Below are positions 17,345-26,653 of a stretch of 64,000 nucleotides of DNA, piece by piece; within the stretch, counting starts at the first letter, position 1, and every line of letters starts with the position of its first letter. The translations under genes were made by a program, and so were the position numbers. The DNA is from Neptuniibacter marinus (lineage in GTDB: Bacteria; Pseudomonadota; Gammaproteobacteria; Pseudomonadales; Balneatricaceae), in contig NZ_LUTR01000013.1 in assembly GCF_001597725.1 (NCBI RefSeq), positions 25,923-89,922 on the forward strand, written 5' to 3'. Below the pieces are notes generated by a model. It did not search any database and was not told where the DNA came from. It saw only the letters and a list, made by a program, of their open reading frames with translations.

Positions 17345-18673
17345 ATGAGTGAAGATATTAATGTAAAAGATGGCCTACGTGAGTCAGCGACCTTTGATCG
17401 TACAACAATGACTGAGATTCGTCGTGCGGCAGAAACTGGTATTTACGATATTCGAGGTTTTGGTGCTAAGCGAAAGCTGCCACATTTTGATGATCTGCTG
17501 TTTTTAGGCGCTAGTATGTCCCGCTACCCACTGGAAGGGTACCGTGAAAAATGTAATACCTCGGTTACTTTAGGCTCTCGTTTTGCTAAAAAGCCGATTG
17601 TGATCGATATTCCCGTAACGATTGCCGGTATGAGTTTTGGTGCGTTATCCGCTAATGCAAAGGAAGCGCTGGGCCGTGGTGCCTCAATCATGGGTACATC
17701 GACCACAACCGGCGATGGTGGTATGACACCGGAAGAGCGTGGTCAGTCTAGTAAATTGGTGTATCAATACTTGCCATCCCGTTACGGCATGAATCCTGAT
17801 GACTTACGTAAAGCGGATGCGATTGAAGTTGTACTAGGACAAGGTGCAAAACCCGGCGGTGGCGGTATGCTGCTTGGTCAGAAAATCACTGACCGCGTAG
17901 CTAAAATGCGTACCTTACCTATGGGTGTAGACCAGCGTTCTGCGTGCCGTCATCCAGATTGGACAGGCCCTGATGACTTAGCCATTAAGATTCAAGAACT
18001 GCGTGAAATCACTGATTGGCAAGTGCCGATTTATATCAAAGTGGGTGCTACCCGTACTTACTATGATGTGAAATTAGCGGTTAAAGCCGGTGCGGATGTG
18101 ATCGTTGTTGATGGTATGCAAGGTGGTACCGCGGCGACTCAGGATGTCTTTATTGAACATGTAGGTATCCCAACATTGGCGGCGATCCCACAAGCGGTTC
18201 AAGCGCTACAAGAGATGGGCATGCACCGTAAAGTTCAGTTGATTGTCTCCGGTGGTATTCGCAACGGTGCCGATGTTGCTAAATGTATGGCATTAGGTGC
18301 TGATGCGGTCGCAATTGGTACGGCTGCTTTAGTTGCTTTAGGTTGTAACCACCCTAAGTATGATGAGGAGTTTAAGCAGATAGGTTCGGCTGCTGGCTTT
18401 TATGATGATTACCATGAAGGCAAAGACCCTGCCGGTATCTCTACCCAAAATCCTGATTTAATGAAGCGTTTAGATCCTGTTGAAGCCGGTCGTAAACTCG
18501 CTAACTACCTCAATGTGTTGACCTTAGAAGCACAAACTTTAGCCCGTGCCTGCGGTAAGAATGACTTACGTAACTTAGAGCCGGAAGATCTTGTAGCCCT
18601 TACGGTTGAGTCCGCAGCAATGGCACGTGTTCCACTCGCGGGTACAAGCTGGGTGCCTGGTCAGAAATACTAA
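17345..18673 (+). CDS. mgsC: N-methylglutamate synthase subunit C (FMN-binding glutamate synthase domain)
   Basis: A 442-residue TIM-barrel subunit like the FMN domain of glutamate synthase, the site where N-methylglutamate is formed. Typical motifs are MSFGALSANAKEALGRGA, TGDGGMTPEERG, GQGAKPGGGGMLLG, VVDGMQGGTAATQ and LGADAVAIGTAAL. After this last motif glutamate synthases carry three Cys for a [3Fe-4S] cluster; here only the first (LGCNHPKYDEEF) is evident, and the later two fall in a stretch ending DPAGISTQNP without Cys (see findings). The start is supported by GAGGA. A perfect hairpin (18700-18723) follows before purU. Confidence 0.88.
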   Translation: MSEDINVKDGLRESATFDRTTMTEIRRAAETGIYDIRGFGAKRKLPHFDDLLFLGASMSRYPLEGYREKCNTSVTLGSRFAKKPIVIDIPVTIAGMSFGALSANAKEALGRGASIMGTSTTTGDGGMTPEERGQSSKLVYQYLPSRYGMNPDDLRKADAIEVVLGQGAKPGGGGMLLGQKITDRVAKMRTLPMGVDQRSACRHPDWTGPDDLAIKIQELREITDWQVPIYIKVGATRTYYDVKLAVKAGADVIVVDGMQGGTAATQDVFIEHVGIPTLAAIPQAVQALQEMGMHRKVQLIVSGGIRNGADVAKCMALGADAVAIGTAALVALGCNHPKYDEEFKQIGSAAGFYDDYHEGKDPAGISTQNPDLMKRLDPVEAGRKLANYLNVLTLEAQTLARACGKNDLRNLEPEDLVALTVESAAMARVPLAGTSWVPGQKY

Positions 18674-18699
18674 ATAACCCATGTTTTAAATAGCGATAC

Positions 18700-18723
18700 C
18701 GTGAGATGAAAATTCATCTCACG
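18700..18723. repeat. Perfect intercistronic hairpin between mgsC and purU
   Basis: CGTGAGATGAA and TTCATCTCACG are perfect 11-bp arms around two A. There is no following T-run, so it may stabilise or process the mRNA between the mgs and C1 genes rather than terminate it. Confidence 0.6.
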
Positions 18724-18791
18724 TGGCTTTCTGCATCTTAAAACAGCATTTAACAGACTTTAAGGAGGGGCCTTTTAGGGTCACTTTTGAA

Positions 18792-19658
18792 ATGAAAAGT
18801 ACAGATACTAACGAATTTATTCTTAAAACCAATTGTGTCGCAGGTAGTGGAATAGTCGCTGCTGTGTCCTCTTTTCTATCTGAAAGAGGTTGTTATATCA
18901 GTGAAATGAACCAGTTTGATGATCCTGAAAGTGGTCAGTTTTTTATGAGGATGCGATTTCATGTGGAATCAGGCGAATATGAGTTAGAAAAGCTGTCAGC
19001 AGAGTTTGTGGCTATCTCTGAGAAGTTCAAGATGGATTGGCGAATGGTGGCCGCGAATGCACCTACCAAGACATTGATCATGGTGAGTAAGTTTGATCAC
19101 TGTTTGGATGATTTAATGTACCGCTTGCACAAAGGTGAGATCAATATGGAGATCACTGCCATTGTTTCCAATCACAAAGATTTACGTCCAATGGCCGAGC
19201 GAGAGGGTATCCGCTTCATTCACTTACCAGTGACTAAAGATAATAAGCCCGAACAGGAGCAGGCATTGTTAGACGTTGTTGAAGAGACCGGCACTGAGTT
19301 GGTTGTTTTAGCACGCTATATGCAGATCCTTTCGGATAATTTATGTAAAGAGTTGAGTGGCCGTGCAATCAATATTCACCACTCATTCCTACCCGGTTTT
19401 AAAGGGGCTAAACCTTATCATCAAGCCCATACCCGCGGCGTTAAATTAATCGGTGCTACCGCTCACTATGTTACGTCGGACCTTGATGAAGGGCCTATCA
19501 TTGAGCAGTCTGTTCAGCCCGTTGATCACACCTATAGTCCAGAAGCGTTGGTCGCTGTAGGTCGTGATACTGAAACCGTTGCGCTTGCGCGTGCCGTAAA
19601 GCGTCATGTTGATCACCGAGTTTTTCTTGATGGCAACAAAACCGTTGTCTTTAAGTAG
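18792..19658 (+). CDS. purU: Formyltetrahydrofolate deformylase
   Basis: A 288-residue enzyme that hydrolyses 10-formyl-THF to formate and THF. The N-terminal ACT domain (about 8-85) is followed by a formyl-transferase domain with [20 protein letters not shown] and [17 protein letters not shown], the family signature. ATG 18792 gives the usual length; the frame is open to a GTG at 18723, and a strong AAGGAGG at 18762-18768 lies oddly far (23 nt) from the ATG, so the exact start is not certain. With folD, 11 bp downstream, it drains methyl carbon from N-methylglutamate oxidation as formate. Confidence 0.9.
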   Translation: MKSTDTNEFILKTNCVAGSGIVAAVSSFLSERGCYISEMNQFDDPESGQFFMRMRFHVESGEYELEKLSAEFVAISEKFKMDWRMVAANAPTKTLIMVSKFDHCLDDLMYRLHKGEINMEITAIVSNHKDLRPMAEREGIRFIHLPVTKDNKPEQEQALLDVVEETGTELVVLARYMQILSDNLCKELSGRAINIHHSFLPGFKGAKPYHQAHTRGVKLIGATAHYVTSDLDEGPIIEQSVQPVDHTYSPEALVAVGRDTETVALARAVKRHVDHRVFLDGNKTVVFK

Positions 19659-19669
19659 GAGAGATAAGC

Positions 19670-20554
19670 ATGACCGTATTAATTAATGGCAAGCTGATCT
19701 CCCAGCAAGTGATCGACAAAACAGCTGAAGAGGTTACAGCCTTTGATGAGCGTTTCGGCCTAGCGCCGGGTCTTGCTGTTGTGCTTGTGGGCGAAGATCC
19801 CGCGAGTCAGGTTTATGTACGGAATAAAGTGAAACGTGCAGAAGAGGTTGGAATTAGGTCGTTGGAGTATAAGTTGCCAGCCGATAGTTCGCAGGCGATG
19901 TTGAATGACCTAATCCAAACACTCAACGCAGATCCTAGTGTTCATGGCATTTTGGTACAGCTGCCGCTGCCTAACCATCTGAATGAAGAGGAAGTTCTAT
20001 TAGATATAGATCCTGCTAAGGATGTTGATGGCTTCCACCCTCTAAATGTTGGCGCATTAGCCTGCGGGGAGGCATCGCTTGTTCCCTGTACGCCTATGGG
20101 CTGCATGATCATGTTAGAACATGTACACCAGGATCTTAGTGGTAAAAGGGCGGTTGTTATCGGTCGATCCAATATTGTTGGAAAGCCCATGGCTGCACTG
20201 TTATTACAAGCAAACTGCACGGTTACGATTGTGCATTCACGGACGAAAGATATTGAGTCGATCTGTTCGCAGGCAGATATCGTTGTGGCGGCCATTGGTC
20301 GCCCAGAGATGGTTAAAGCCAGCTGGATTAAACCGGGGGCGACCGTGATCGATGTTGGTATTAATGCCATCGAGCGGGATGGCAAACGTAAGCTTGTGGG
20401 TGACGTCGATTTTGCCGACGTTGAACCTGTTACTAGTGCTATTACGCCGGTTCCTGGAGGGGTAGGTCCTATGACGATTGCTTGCTTAATGAAAAACACA
20501 GTTCAAGCAGCGTTAGATCAAGAACTGAAACGTCAGGCTTTTTTAGCGCAGTAA
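19670..20554 (+). CDS. folD: Methylene-THF dehydrogenase/cyclohydrolase
   Basis: A 294-residue bifunctional enzyme that oxidises 5,10-methylene-THF to methenyl-THF and hydrolyses it to 10-formyl-THF. Conserved elements are the catalytic [24 protein letters not shown], the substrate segment [11 protein letters not shown], the NADP-binding [14 protein letters not shown] and the C-terminal [13 protein letters not shown]. Its place between purU and the mgd genes marks it as the pathway copy for C1 oxidation; a housekeeping folD may exist elsewhere. GGAG precedes the ATG by 8 nt. Confidence 0.95.
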   Translation: MTVLINGKLISQQVIDKTAEEVTAFDERFGLAPGLAVVLVGEDPASQVYVRNKVKRAEEVGIRSLEYKLPADSSQAMLNDLIQTLNADPSVHGILVQLPLPNHLNEEEVLLDIDPAKDVDGFHPLNVGALACGEASLVPCTPMGCMIMLEHVHQDLSGKRAVVIGRSNIVGKPMAALLLQANCTVTIVHSRTKDIESICSQADIVVAAIGRPEMVKASWIKPGATVIDVGINAIERDGKRKLVGDVDFADVEPVTSAITPVPGGVGPMTIACLMKNTVQAALDQELKRQAFLAQ

Positions 20555-20653
20555 TTACAGTAAAAACAGGCATCAAAGCATATATCGAGCTAATAGATTG
20601 TGCATTGATTCGATTTTCTCACTGAGCGATATGACATTTAAGGAGGGAGAGGA

Positions 20654-21901
20654 ATGCCTTTCTCACTATTAAAATATGGTCTAAATAAAGACTATCCGTT
20701 TGAACAGCACGCGGATTTACCAAAGCCAACTGTGCTGAAGTCTCATTATGATGTCGTTATTATCGGCGGTGGGGGGCATGGTGTTGCCACCGCTTATTAC
20801 CTAGCTAAGTATCACGGTATCAATAATGTTGCGATCTTAGAAAAAAGCTATTTAGGTGGTGGTAATACGGCCCGTAATACAGCGGTTATTCGTTCGAACT
20901 ATCTCACCTCGGAAGGGGTTAAGTTTTACAGTGAATCGGTCAAACTCTTTAAGGAGTTATCCAATGAGTTTGATTTCAATATTATGTATTCACAACGCGG
21001 ACAGCTGACACTTGCACATACTGATGCGGCGGTGCGCGGCTTTCGTCAACGAGCAGAAGTTAATAAACATTTTGGCGGTAAGACTGAGCTGATTGATCCT
21101 CAACAGATCAGAGAGCTTGTACCGACCTTAAATATGAATCCTGCCGATATGCCGGTACTAGCAGGTTTGTGGCATATGGATGGTGCAACAGCTCGCCATG
21201 ATGCGGTGGCTTGGGGTTATGCCAAAGGCGCTACACAGAGAGGCGTTGAGTTACATCAGTTGACAGAGGTAACTGATGTTATTGTCGAGCAGGGCAAAGT
21301 TACGGGCGTTAAAACCAACCGCGGTAATGTGAGCTGTGGCTGTGTAGTGCAAGCGGTGGCGGGTCATAGTTCGCTTTTAGCTGCAAAAGCCGGCTTTAAA
21401 ATGCCGATCACAACTTTCCCATTACAGGCGATGGTAACTCAGCCTGTTAAACCGTTTTTAGACCCACTAGTCAGTTCTCCATCCTTGCATTGCTATGTTC
21501 AGCAAACAGGGCGTGGCGAATTAGTTTTTGGCGGCGGCTCCGATCCTTATCCTTTATATAGCACCCGTTCAACCATGGATTTAAAAGAGAGCTTATTAGC
21601 CAACGCAGTCGAGCTCTTTCCCTTTATGGCCAATATGCGGTTAATGCGCCAATGGGCGGGTCTAACGGATATAACATCCGATTACAGCCCGATTATGGGA
21701 CTGAGCCCCGTGGACAACTACTATCTTGATGCGGGATGGGGTACTTGGGGATTTAAATCAACACCGATTTGCGGCAAATCAATGGCTGAGATGGTGGCGA
21801 GTGGCGGCAAGGTGCCTGAGCTTATTAAGCCCTTCTCTATGGATCGCTTCAACTCCTTCCGCCAAGTTAACGAAATGGGCGCGACTGCGGCTAGCCACTG
21901 A
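20654..21901 (+). CDS. mgdA: N-methylglutamate dehydrogenase subunit A (SoxB-like)
   Basis: A 415-residue FAD-dependent amine oxidoreductase homologous to the beta subunit of heterotetrameric sarcosine oxidase. The dinucleotide-binding loop GGGGHG is at 38-43, with NTARNTAVIRSNY near 79-91 (covalent flavin region) and GLSPVDNYYLDAGWGTWGFK near the C-terminus. In this context (downstream of gmaS and mgsABC) it should oxidise N-methylglutamate to glutamate and a C1 unit carried by THF. A true sarcosine oxidase cannot be excluded from sequence alone. A strong AAGGAGGGAGAGG precedes the ATG. Confidence 0.85.
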   Translation: MPFSLLKYGLNKDYPFEQHADLPKPTVLKSHYDVVIIGGGGHGVATAYYLAKYHGINNVAILEKSYLGGGNTARNTAVIRSNYLTSEGVKFYSESVKLFKELSNEFDFNIMYSQRGQLTLAHTDAAVRGFRQRAEVNKHFGGKTELIDPQQIRELVPTLNMNPADMPVLAGLWHMDGATARHDAVAWGYAKGATQRGVELHQLTEVTDVIVEQGKVTGVKTNRGNVSCGCVVQAVAGHSSLLAAKAGFKMPITTFPLQAMVTQPVKPFLDPLVSSPSLHCYVQQTGRGELVFGGGSDPYPLYSTRSTMDLKESLLANAVELFPFMANMRLMRQWAGLTDITSDYSPIMGLSPVDNYYLDAGWGTWGFKSTPICGKSMAEMVASGGKVPELIKPFSMDRFNSFRQVNEMGATAASH

Positions 21902-21919
21902 TTGGATGAGGTAAGAATT

Positions 21920-22222
21920 ATGAAAATGATGAATTGCCCATTAAACGGGCTACGAAATATAAGTGAGTTTGTGCATGGGGGCGAGGTGAAAGAGATGCCT
22001 GATCCCAATAGTTGCAGTGATAAAGAGTGGGCTGATTACGTCTTCTTCTCTGACAATGCCATCTCTGTAGTAACCGAGTGGTGGTTGCATGCACCTTCTG
22101 GTTATTGGTTTATTGCTGAACGGCATACCGGAAGCGATGAAATTTTAAAAACCTATGACCCTTCAGTACTTTTTAGTGAACGTGTTGAGTTTAGTGCACC
22201 TGCGACGGAGGTTAAGGCATGA
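21920..22222 (+). CDS. mgdB: N-methylglutamate dehydrogenase subunit B (SoxD-like)
   Basis: A 100-residue protein homologous to sarcosine oxidase delta subunit, a small zinc-binding subunit. It begins MKMMNCPLNGLRNISEF; the usual family Cys-Pro-x-Cys motif appears as CPLNG with only one Cys at the N-terminus, so zinc binding may differ. The C-terminal half has the typical VTEWWLHAPSGYWFIAERHT. Start 21920 is chosen with GAGGTAAG upstream. Its end overlaps mgdC by 4 bases (ATGA). Confidence 0.85.
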   Translation: MKMMNCPLNGLRNISEFVHGGEVKEMPDPNSCSDKEWADYVFFSDNAISVVTEWWLHAPSGYWFIAERHTGSDEILKTYDPSVLFSERVEFSAPATEVKA

Positions 22223-25122
22223 ATGATACCAATATGCGCTTAAATGCCCCAATGGGGTTGTTGCTTAATCGTAATGAGCAGGTTGAGTTTCTTTTTGAAG
22301 GGCAGCGTTATCAAGGTTATGCAGGTGATTGTATTGCCAGTGCATTATTAGCTAATGATCAGTGGTTGATGTCCCGTTCTTTCAAATACCATCGTCCTCG
22401 TGGGCCTTTAACTATGGCGGGGCAAGATGCCAATACCTTAGTGCAGCTCGGTGGTGATCCAAATGCGTTGGCAGATAGAACGGCCATTGCACCGAATATG
22501 CAGATCGAAGGGCAGAATTACAACGGTACTCTAGATAAAGACCGTGATGCTATTCTGGGTAATTTTGGCCGTTTTATGCCTGTAGGTTTCTACTATCGCT
22601 CATTTTTTAAACCTATGGGTGTTTGGGATAAATGGGAAGGTTATATTCGCGAAAAAGCGGGTTTAGGTAAGTTAGATCTGAACTTTACCCCAGAATATTA
22701 TGATAAAAAATATCTCTTCACCGATGTTATGGTGGTTGGCTCAGGCCCTGCGGGTTTAAGTGCTGCGCTTAAGGCAGCGGACGGTGGTGCTAAGGTTTTA
22801 TTGGTTGAAGAGATGCCGTTAATGGGTGGCGCTTTAGCCTATAACCGTTTTGATATAGAGGGCATCACGGCTGATCGCTTACGTGCAGAACTGATCGCAA
22901 AAGTAGAAGAGCATGACAATATCACCGTTATGGTCGATACCGTGTGTAATGCGTGGTTTACCGATAACTATTTACCTTTGATTCAAGGTAAGCGCCTATT
23001 CAAGGTGAGGGCCAAAGAGTGCATTATCGCCTCGGGTGCTTATGAACAGCACGTTGTATTCCGTAATAATGACCTTCCGGGTGTTGTTATGTGTAGTGCC
23101 GCTACGCGAATGATGAAGCTTTATGCCATTAAACCGGGTGAGAGCTCTGTTGTATTAACCGGTAATGATGATGGCTATTTGACGGCCTTAGAGCTTAGCG
23201 ATCAAGGGGTGAATGTTAAAGCGGTCGTTGATATGCGTGAAGGTGTCGCAACGCCTGAGTTGATCGATGCTTTATCTGAGCGTGATATCACCTTGCATCA
23301 AGGCTATACCGTGTATGAAGCACTTGCAGAAAAGGGCAATAAACGCATTAAAGGGGTGGATGTTCGTAAAATCACCGCTAAAGGTGAGGTCGGTAACGCC
23401 AGCCGTATTATTGACTGTGATCTGCTCTGTATGTCGGCCGGTTATATGCCTGCTTACCAGCTGTTATGCCAAGCAGGTGCACAGCTTAGTTATGCGGATG
23501 AGTTGGCTGAATTTACTTTGTCAAAGCTGCCGGAGCATCTACATATTGCCGGTTCCGTGAACGGTATACACCAGTTAGATTCAGTAGTCGCCGATGGGCA
23601 ACGGGCTGCTCAGCTTGCTTTGAATAATTTAAATCTTAGTGATGAACTACCTGGCAAAGTTAGCTGTAGGGTTAAGCCGAACTTTGATTGGCCGATCTTT
23701 AGTCACCCTAAAGGTAAAGACTTTGTCGATTTTGATGAAGATCTACAGGCGAAAGATATAGTCAATGCGACGCGATTAGGCTATCGCGATGTACAGTTGG
23801 TTAAACGTTTCTCCACAGTGGGTATGGGGCCTTCACAAGGACGGCACTCTGCGCTACCGACGGCTCGTTTAGTTGCAAACTCAACAGATAGAACGGTAAC
23901 TGAAACCGGTGTGACAACGGCCAGACCTCCGTTTGCGCCGGAGAAACTTGCACATATTGCCGGTCGTATATTTGATCCTTACCGTCGTACACCTATGCAT
24001 CATCGACACCTTGAATTAGGGGCCAAAATGATCCCTGCAGGTAATTGGAGGCGTCCGGCCTTTTATGGTGATCCCAATAAGCGAGATGCGTGTATCCATG
24101 CGGAATCGGTACATGTGAGGAATAAAGTAGGTTTGATCGATGTTAGTACATTAGGGGGTATTGAGTTAAAAGGCCCTGATGCGGCAGAGTTTATGAATCG
24201 TATCTATACCTTTGCTTTTTTAAAGCAGCCAGTCGGTAAAACGCGCTATGCGGTATACACCAATGAGCATGGTGTAGTGATTGATGATGGTGTTGCCTGT
24301 CGAATAGCTGAGGACCACTTTTACGTGACTGCCACAACCAGTGGAGTTGACCGTGTTTATCGAGATATGACTAAGTGGAATACTCAATGGCGTTTAGATG
24401 TAGATATTCTGAATGTGACTTCAGCTTATTGTGCCGTGAACTTAGCGGGGCCTGACGCTCGTAAAGTGCTAGAAAAGTTAGTCACAGGTACCGACCTTTC
24501 GACGGAAGGTTTTCCATTTTTGGCATACGGTGAAGCTGATGTGGCAGGTATTCCTGCACGCTTGCTCCGTGTGGGCTTTGTGGGTGAGTTGGGTTATGAG
24601 ATTCATGTACCGTCACGCTATGGCGAAGCTTTATGGGATCTGCTGATGGAAGCTGGCGAAGCGTTTGATATCAAACCTTTTGGTGTTGAAACCCAACGTT
24701 TATTACGTCTTGAAAAAGGCCACGTTATTGTTAGCCAAGATACGGATGGAATGAGCCATCCAGGAGAGCTATCAATGAATTGGGCGGTTAATAGGAAGAA
24801 ACCTTTCTTTGTTGGTTGTCGCTCAGTGGATATTGTTATGGCGCAGCCTCAAACACGTAAGTTGGTAGGTTTTGCTTTACCGGCAGAGAGTAAAAAACCT
24901 GAGGAGGGGCATCTTGTATTAGAAGGTGATGGGATTACCGGTAATGTCACTTCATGTGAATACTCTCCAGCGATGAAGAAAATAGTGGGTTTGGCTTTTG
25001 CTGGTATTAATTCTAGCGAACCTGGCGACAACATTAGTATCCGTGTTGATGGTCAGATTGTCGAAGCAGAGGTGGTTAGTCTGCCGTTTTATGATCCAAA
25101 CAATGCAAGACAGGAGATGTAG
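22219..25122 (+). CDS. mgdC: N-methylglutamate dehydrogenase subunit C (SoxA-like)
   Basis: A 967-residue protein homologous to sarcosine oxidase alpha subunit. Residues 10-95 are a ferredoxin-like fold without iron ligands (GYAGDCIASALLANDQ, SFKYHRPRGPLTMAGQD). Residues 170-480 bind NAD (VMVVGSGPAGLSAALKA), and about 580-960 form a GcvT-like folate-binding domain (GLIDVSTLGGIELKGP, VGFVGELGYEIHVPS, HPGELSMNWAVNRKK). The folate domain lets the methyl group leave as methylene-THF rather than free formaldehyde. It is translationally coupled to mgdB and followed directly by mgdD. Confidence 0.88.
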   Translation: MNDTNMRLNAPMGLLLNRNEQVEFLFEGQRYQGYAGDCIASALLANDQWLMSRSFKYHRPRGPLTMAGQDANTLVQLGGDPNALADRTAIAPNMQIEGQNYNGTLDKDRDAILGNFGRFMPVGFYYRSFFKPMGVWDKWEGYIREKAGLGKLDLNFTPEYYDKKYLFTDVMVVGSGPAGLSAALKAADGGAKVLLVEEMPLMGGALAYNRFDIEGITADRLRAELIAKVEEHDNITVMVDTVCNAWFTDNYLPLIQGKRLFKVRAKECIIASGAYEQHVVFRNNDLPGVVMCSAATRMMKLYAIKPGESSVVLTGNDDGYLTALELSDQGVNVKAVVDMREGVATPELIDALSERDITLHQGYTVYEALAEKGNKRIKGVDVRKITAKGEVGNASRIIDCDLLCMSAGYMPAYQLLCQAGAQLSYADELAEFTLSKLPEHLHIAGSVNGIHQLDSVVADGQRAAQLALNNLNLSDELPGKVSCRVKPNFDWPIFSHPKGKDFVDFDEDLQAKDIVNATRLGYRDVQLVKRFSTVGMGPSQGRHSALPTARLVANSTDRTVTETGVTTARPPFAPEKLAHIAGRIFDPYRRTPMHHRHLELGAKMIPAGNWRRPAFYGDPNKRDACIHAESVHVRNKVGLIDVSTLGGIELKGPDAAEFMNRIYTFAFLKQPVGKTRYAVYTNEHGVVIDDGVACRIAEDHFYVTATTSGVDRVYRDMTKWNTQWRLDVDILNVTSAYCAVNLAGPDARKVLEKLVTGTDLSTEGFPFLAYGEADVAGIPARLLRVGFVGELGYEIHVPSRYGEALWDLLMEAGEAFDIKPFGVETQRLLRLEKGHVIVSQDTDGMSHPGELSMNWAVNRKKPFFVGCRSVDIVMAQPQTRKLVGFALPAESKKPEEGHLVLEGDGITGNVTSCEYSPAMKKIVGLAFAGINSSEPGDNISIRVDGQIVEAEVVSLPFYDPNNARQEM

Positions 25123-25124
25123 TG

Positions 25125-25796
25125 ATGGAAGAGATAACGAAGAACATTGTTAAGCCAGAGACTTATCTTGCCCGTAGCCCATTGTATAGAGTACATGAAG
25201 CAGCGGGTGCACACTTTGAAGCGTGCGCTTCTGCAGCTCAAGTTGCCTCTTATGGTGATCAGTCTGAACCTCTTGCTGCCTTAATTGACCTGTCGGTACA
25301 GCATAGGTTTGGAATACGAGGCGCCAATGCTATAGCCGCGTTGAGTGCGGCGGGTTTATCGGTTCCGGAAAAGCCAAACCAATGTTTGAATTCAGCTAAT
25401 GGTGAGACTGTATTGCGTCTTGGCAAAACTGAGTTTTGGGTATTAGGGGCGATGGAGAGCGGTACCTGCTCGGCGGATTCTAGTGCATTTGCCGATTGTT
25501 ATCCGGTTTATTGCCAAGATAGTCATGCATGCTTACTACTGAGTGGTGAGCAGCTGCCTGATATTATGGCCAAGCTTTGTGGTGTTGACCTGTCTGAATC
25601 GGTGTTTCCTAAAGGCTCTATAGCACAAACCTCTGTTGCAAGAATTAATGCGATTATCAGCCATCTACCGGATAAAGAAGGTACTCACTTTGTCATTTTG
25701 TGTGATAGCGCAGCGGCTGAATACCTTTGGGCTTGTCTGTTGGATGCAATGGATGAGTTTGGAGGTAAAGCAGCGGGTCTGAATTATCTTTTTTAA
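25125..25796 (+). CDS. mgdD: N-methylglutamate dehydrogenase subunit D (SoxG-like)
   Basis: A 223-residue protein homologous to the sarcosine oxidase gamma subunit, a divergent GcvT-like fold that completes the tetramer (SPLYRVHEAAGAHF, LIDLSVQHRFGIRG, LRLGKTEFWVLGA). A GTG at 25122 overlaps the mgdC stop, but ATG 25125 has better spacing (8 nt) from AGGAG. It is the last gene of the gmaS-mgs-purU-folD-mgd series; a terminator follows at 25925-25962. Confidence 0.83.
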   Translation: MEEITKNIVKPETYLARSPLYRVHEAAGAHFEACASAAQVASYGDQSEPLAALIDLSVQHRFGIRGANAIAALSAAGLSVPEKPNQCLNSANGETVLRLGKTEFWVLGAMESGTCSADSSAFADCYPVYCQDSHACLLLSGEQLPDIMAKLCGVDLSESVFPKGSIAQTSVARINAIISHLPDKEGTHFVILCDSAAAEYLWACLLDAMDEFGGKAAGLNYLF

Positions 25797-25872
25797 ACTT
25801 AGGTTTTGAGTACTTCTTGTTAAAAATCAATTAGTAACCTCTTGGCAATTTATACATGTTGTTGAGGTGGAT

Positions 25873-25890
25873 CTATTACCCCCAAATCGA
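25873..25890. promoter_or_regulatory. Weak second copy of the TACCCC box upstream of dmm
   Basis: TTACCCCCAAATCGATTA contains TACCCCC followed, after three bases instead of two, by TCGATTA, which resembles the right half of the tmm box. It lies before the terminator and about 115 bp upstream of the main dmm box, so its relevance is doubtful. Confidence 0.25.
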
Positions 25891-25924
25891 TTACTGGTTC
25901 CCAGCTGATGTCGATTTAACCCCC

Positions 25925-25962
25925 AACCGGCGCTCTGCCTCTGTGCATAGTGTCGGTTTTTT
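25925..25962 (+). terminator. Terminator between the mgd and dmm operons
   Basis: AACCGGCGCT pairs fully (with two G-T pairs) with AGTGTCGGTT around a 14-nt loop, followed by six T. It separates the two transcription units and implies that dmm has its own promoter. Confidence 0.8.
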
Positions 25963-25989
25963 ATGTCAGCCATTTTATTTTTAAAAACC

Positions 25990-26048
25990 TACCCCTTTTG
26001 GGGTACCCAATGAAGAGAATTGTGTTGGCGTGGCTAATGGTAAATATT
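25990..26048 (+). promoter_or_regulatory. dmm promoter with NarL-like 7-2-7 box
   Basis: TACCCCTTTTGGGGTA (25990-26005) is a perfect inverted repeat of the heptamer TACCCCT separated by 2 bp. Seven bases later AAGAGAATTGT begins (26013), and 27 bases after that a -10-like GTAAATATT (26040-26048). The same order and exact spacing recur before tdm (35836) and tmm (33018, minus strand). The heptamer fits TACYYMT, the E. coli NarL consensus. Confidence 0.7.
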
Positions 26049-26125
26049 GTTCCTATTGAAACCTTAATTAATTGTCACCAGAAGGTGGCGGTAAACCTTA
26101 ATTGGATTATTACTTGGAGGTCATT

Positions 26126-26653
26126 ATGGAGCCTGAAAGTGTTTCTGTTGTTACAAGTAAGCCTATTTATAGATCTGAGATAAGTGATGCTCCTTGTGCT
26201 TATAGCCTGTTTATTTGTGAACAATTAAGCACTGCTTTTTCAGACCTATATCAGAGCAAAACCGTAGCTAAAAAAGATCTTGTTGATGACGGGGATCTAG
26301 ACAGTGTTAAGGATCAATCAGTGAGGTTATTAGCCGATGCACCTGCGGCCACCTTGGTTTACTTATCGGGTACCGAAAAGTACATGTGGTTAGTGGGGGA
26401 GCAGTTAAAAGCTTTAGGCGTGACAGAAGATCAGATGGTTATGCTGCCGCCTTTGAATACGGAACGTAGTGTTTTTTGCTGCCACTGTTATACGGTAACC
26501 GATCATGTAGTAACAGCCCCAGCAACCTGCGCAGGATGCGGAAAACTGTTAGCTGTTACCGATCATTTTGCTAAATCACATGCGGCGTATTTTGGTTATC
26601 AAGTCAATGCAGAAAACGCGACTGAGATCCCAGAAAGTGTGGAGTTAAGCTAA
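26126..26653 (+). CDS. Dimethylamine monooxygenase small subunit (DmmA-family)
   Basis: A 175-residue protein that I recognise as the small subunit encoded with marine dimethylamine monooxygenases. The C-terminal third has a four-Cys knuckle, VFCCHCYTV (about 116-124) and CAGCGK (about 137-142), a rubredoxin-like or zinc-ribbon arrangement. The N-terminal part has ATLVYLSGTEKYMWLVG but no obvious known fold. ATG 26126 follows GGAGG by 5 nt. Its stop overlaps the next start by one base (TAATG). The role in the enzyme, perhaps electron transfer or assembly, is inferred; subunit letters are not used because naming differs between sources. Confidence 0.7.
   Translation: MEPESVSVVTSKPIYRSEISDAPCAYSLFICEQLSTAFSDLYQSKTVAKKDLVDDGDLDSVKDQSVRLLADAPAATLVYLSGTEKYMWLVGEQLKALGVTEDQMVMLPPLNTERSVFCCHCYTVTDHVVTAPATCAGCGKLLAVTDHFAKSHAAYFGYQVNAENATEIPESVELS

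Noticed and set aside
20654..25796. Heterotetrameric sarcosine oxidase (soxBDAG)
   Set aside because: Homology is real, but the position directly after gmaS, mgsABC, purU and folD makes N-methylglutamate dehydrogenase the better call; sarcosine activity cannot be fully excluded.
25950..26183. Plus-strand frame of 77 codons before the dmm genes
   Set aside because: It overlaps the dmm promoter box, the terminator and the true dmm start, and its product shows no recognisable features.
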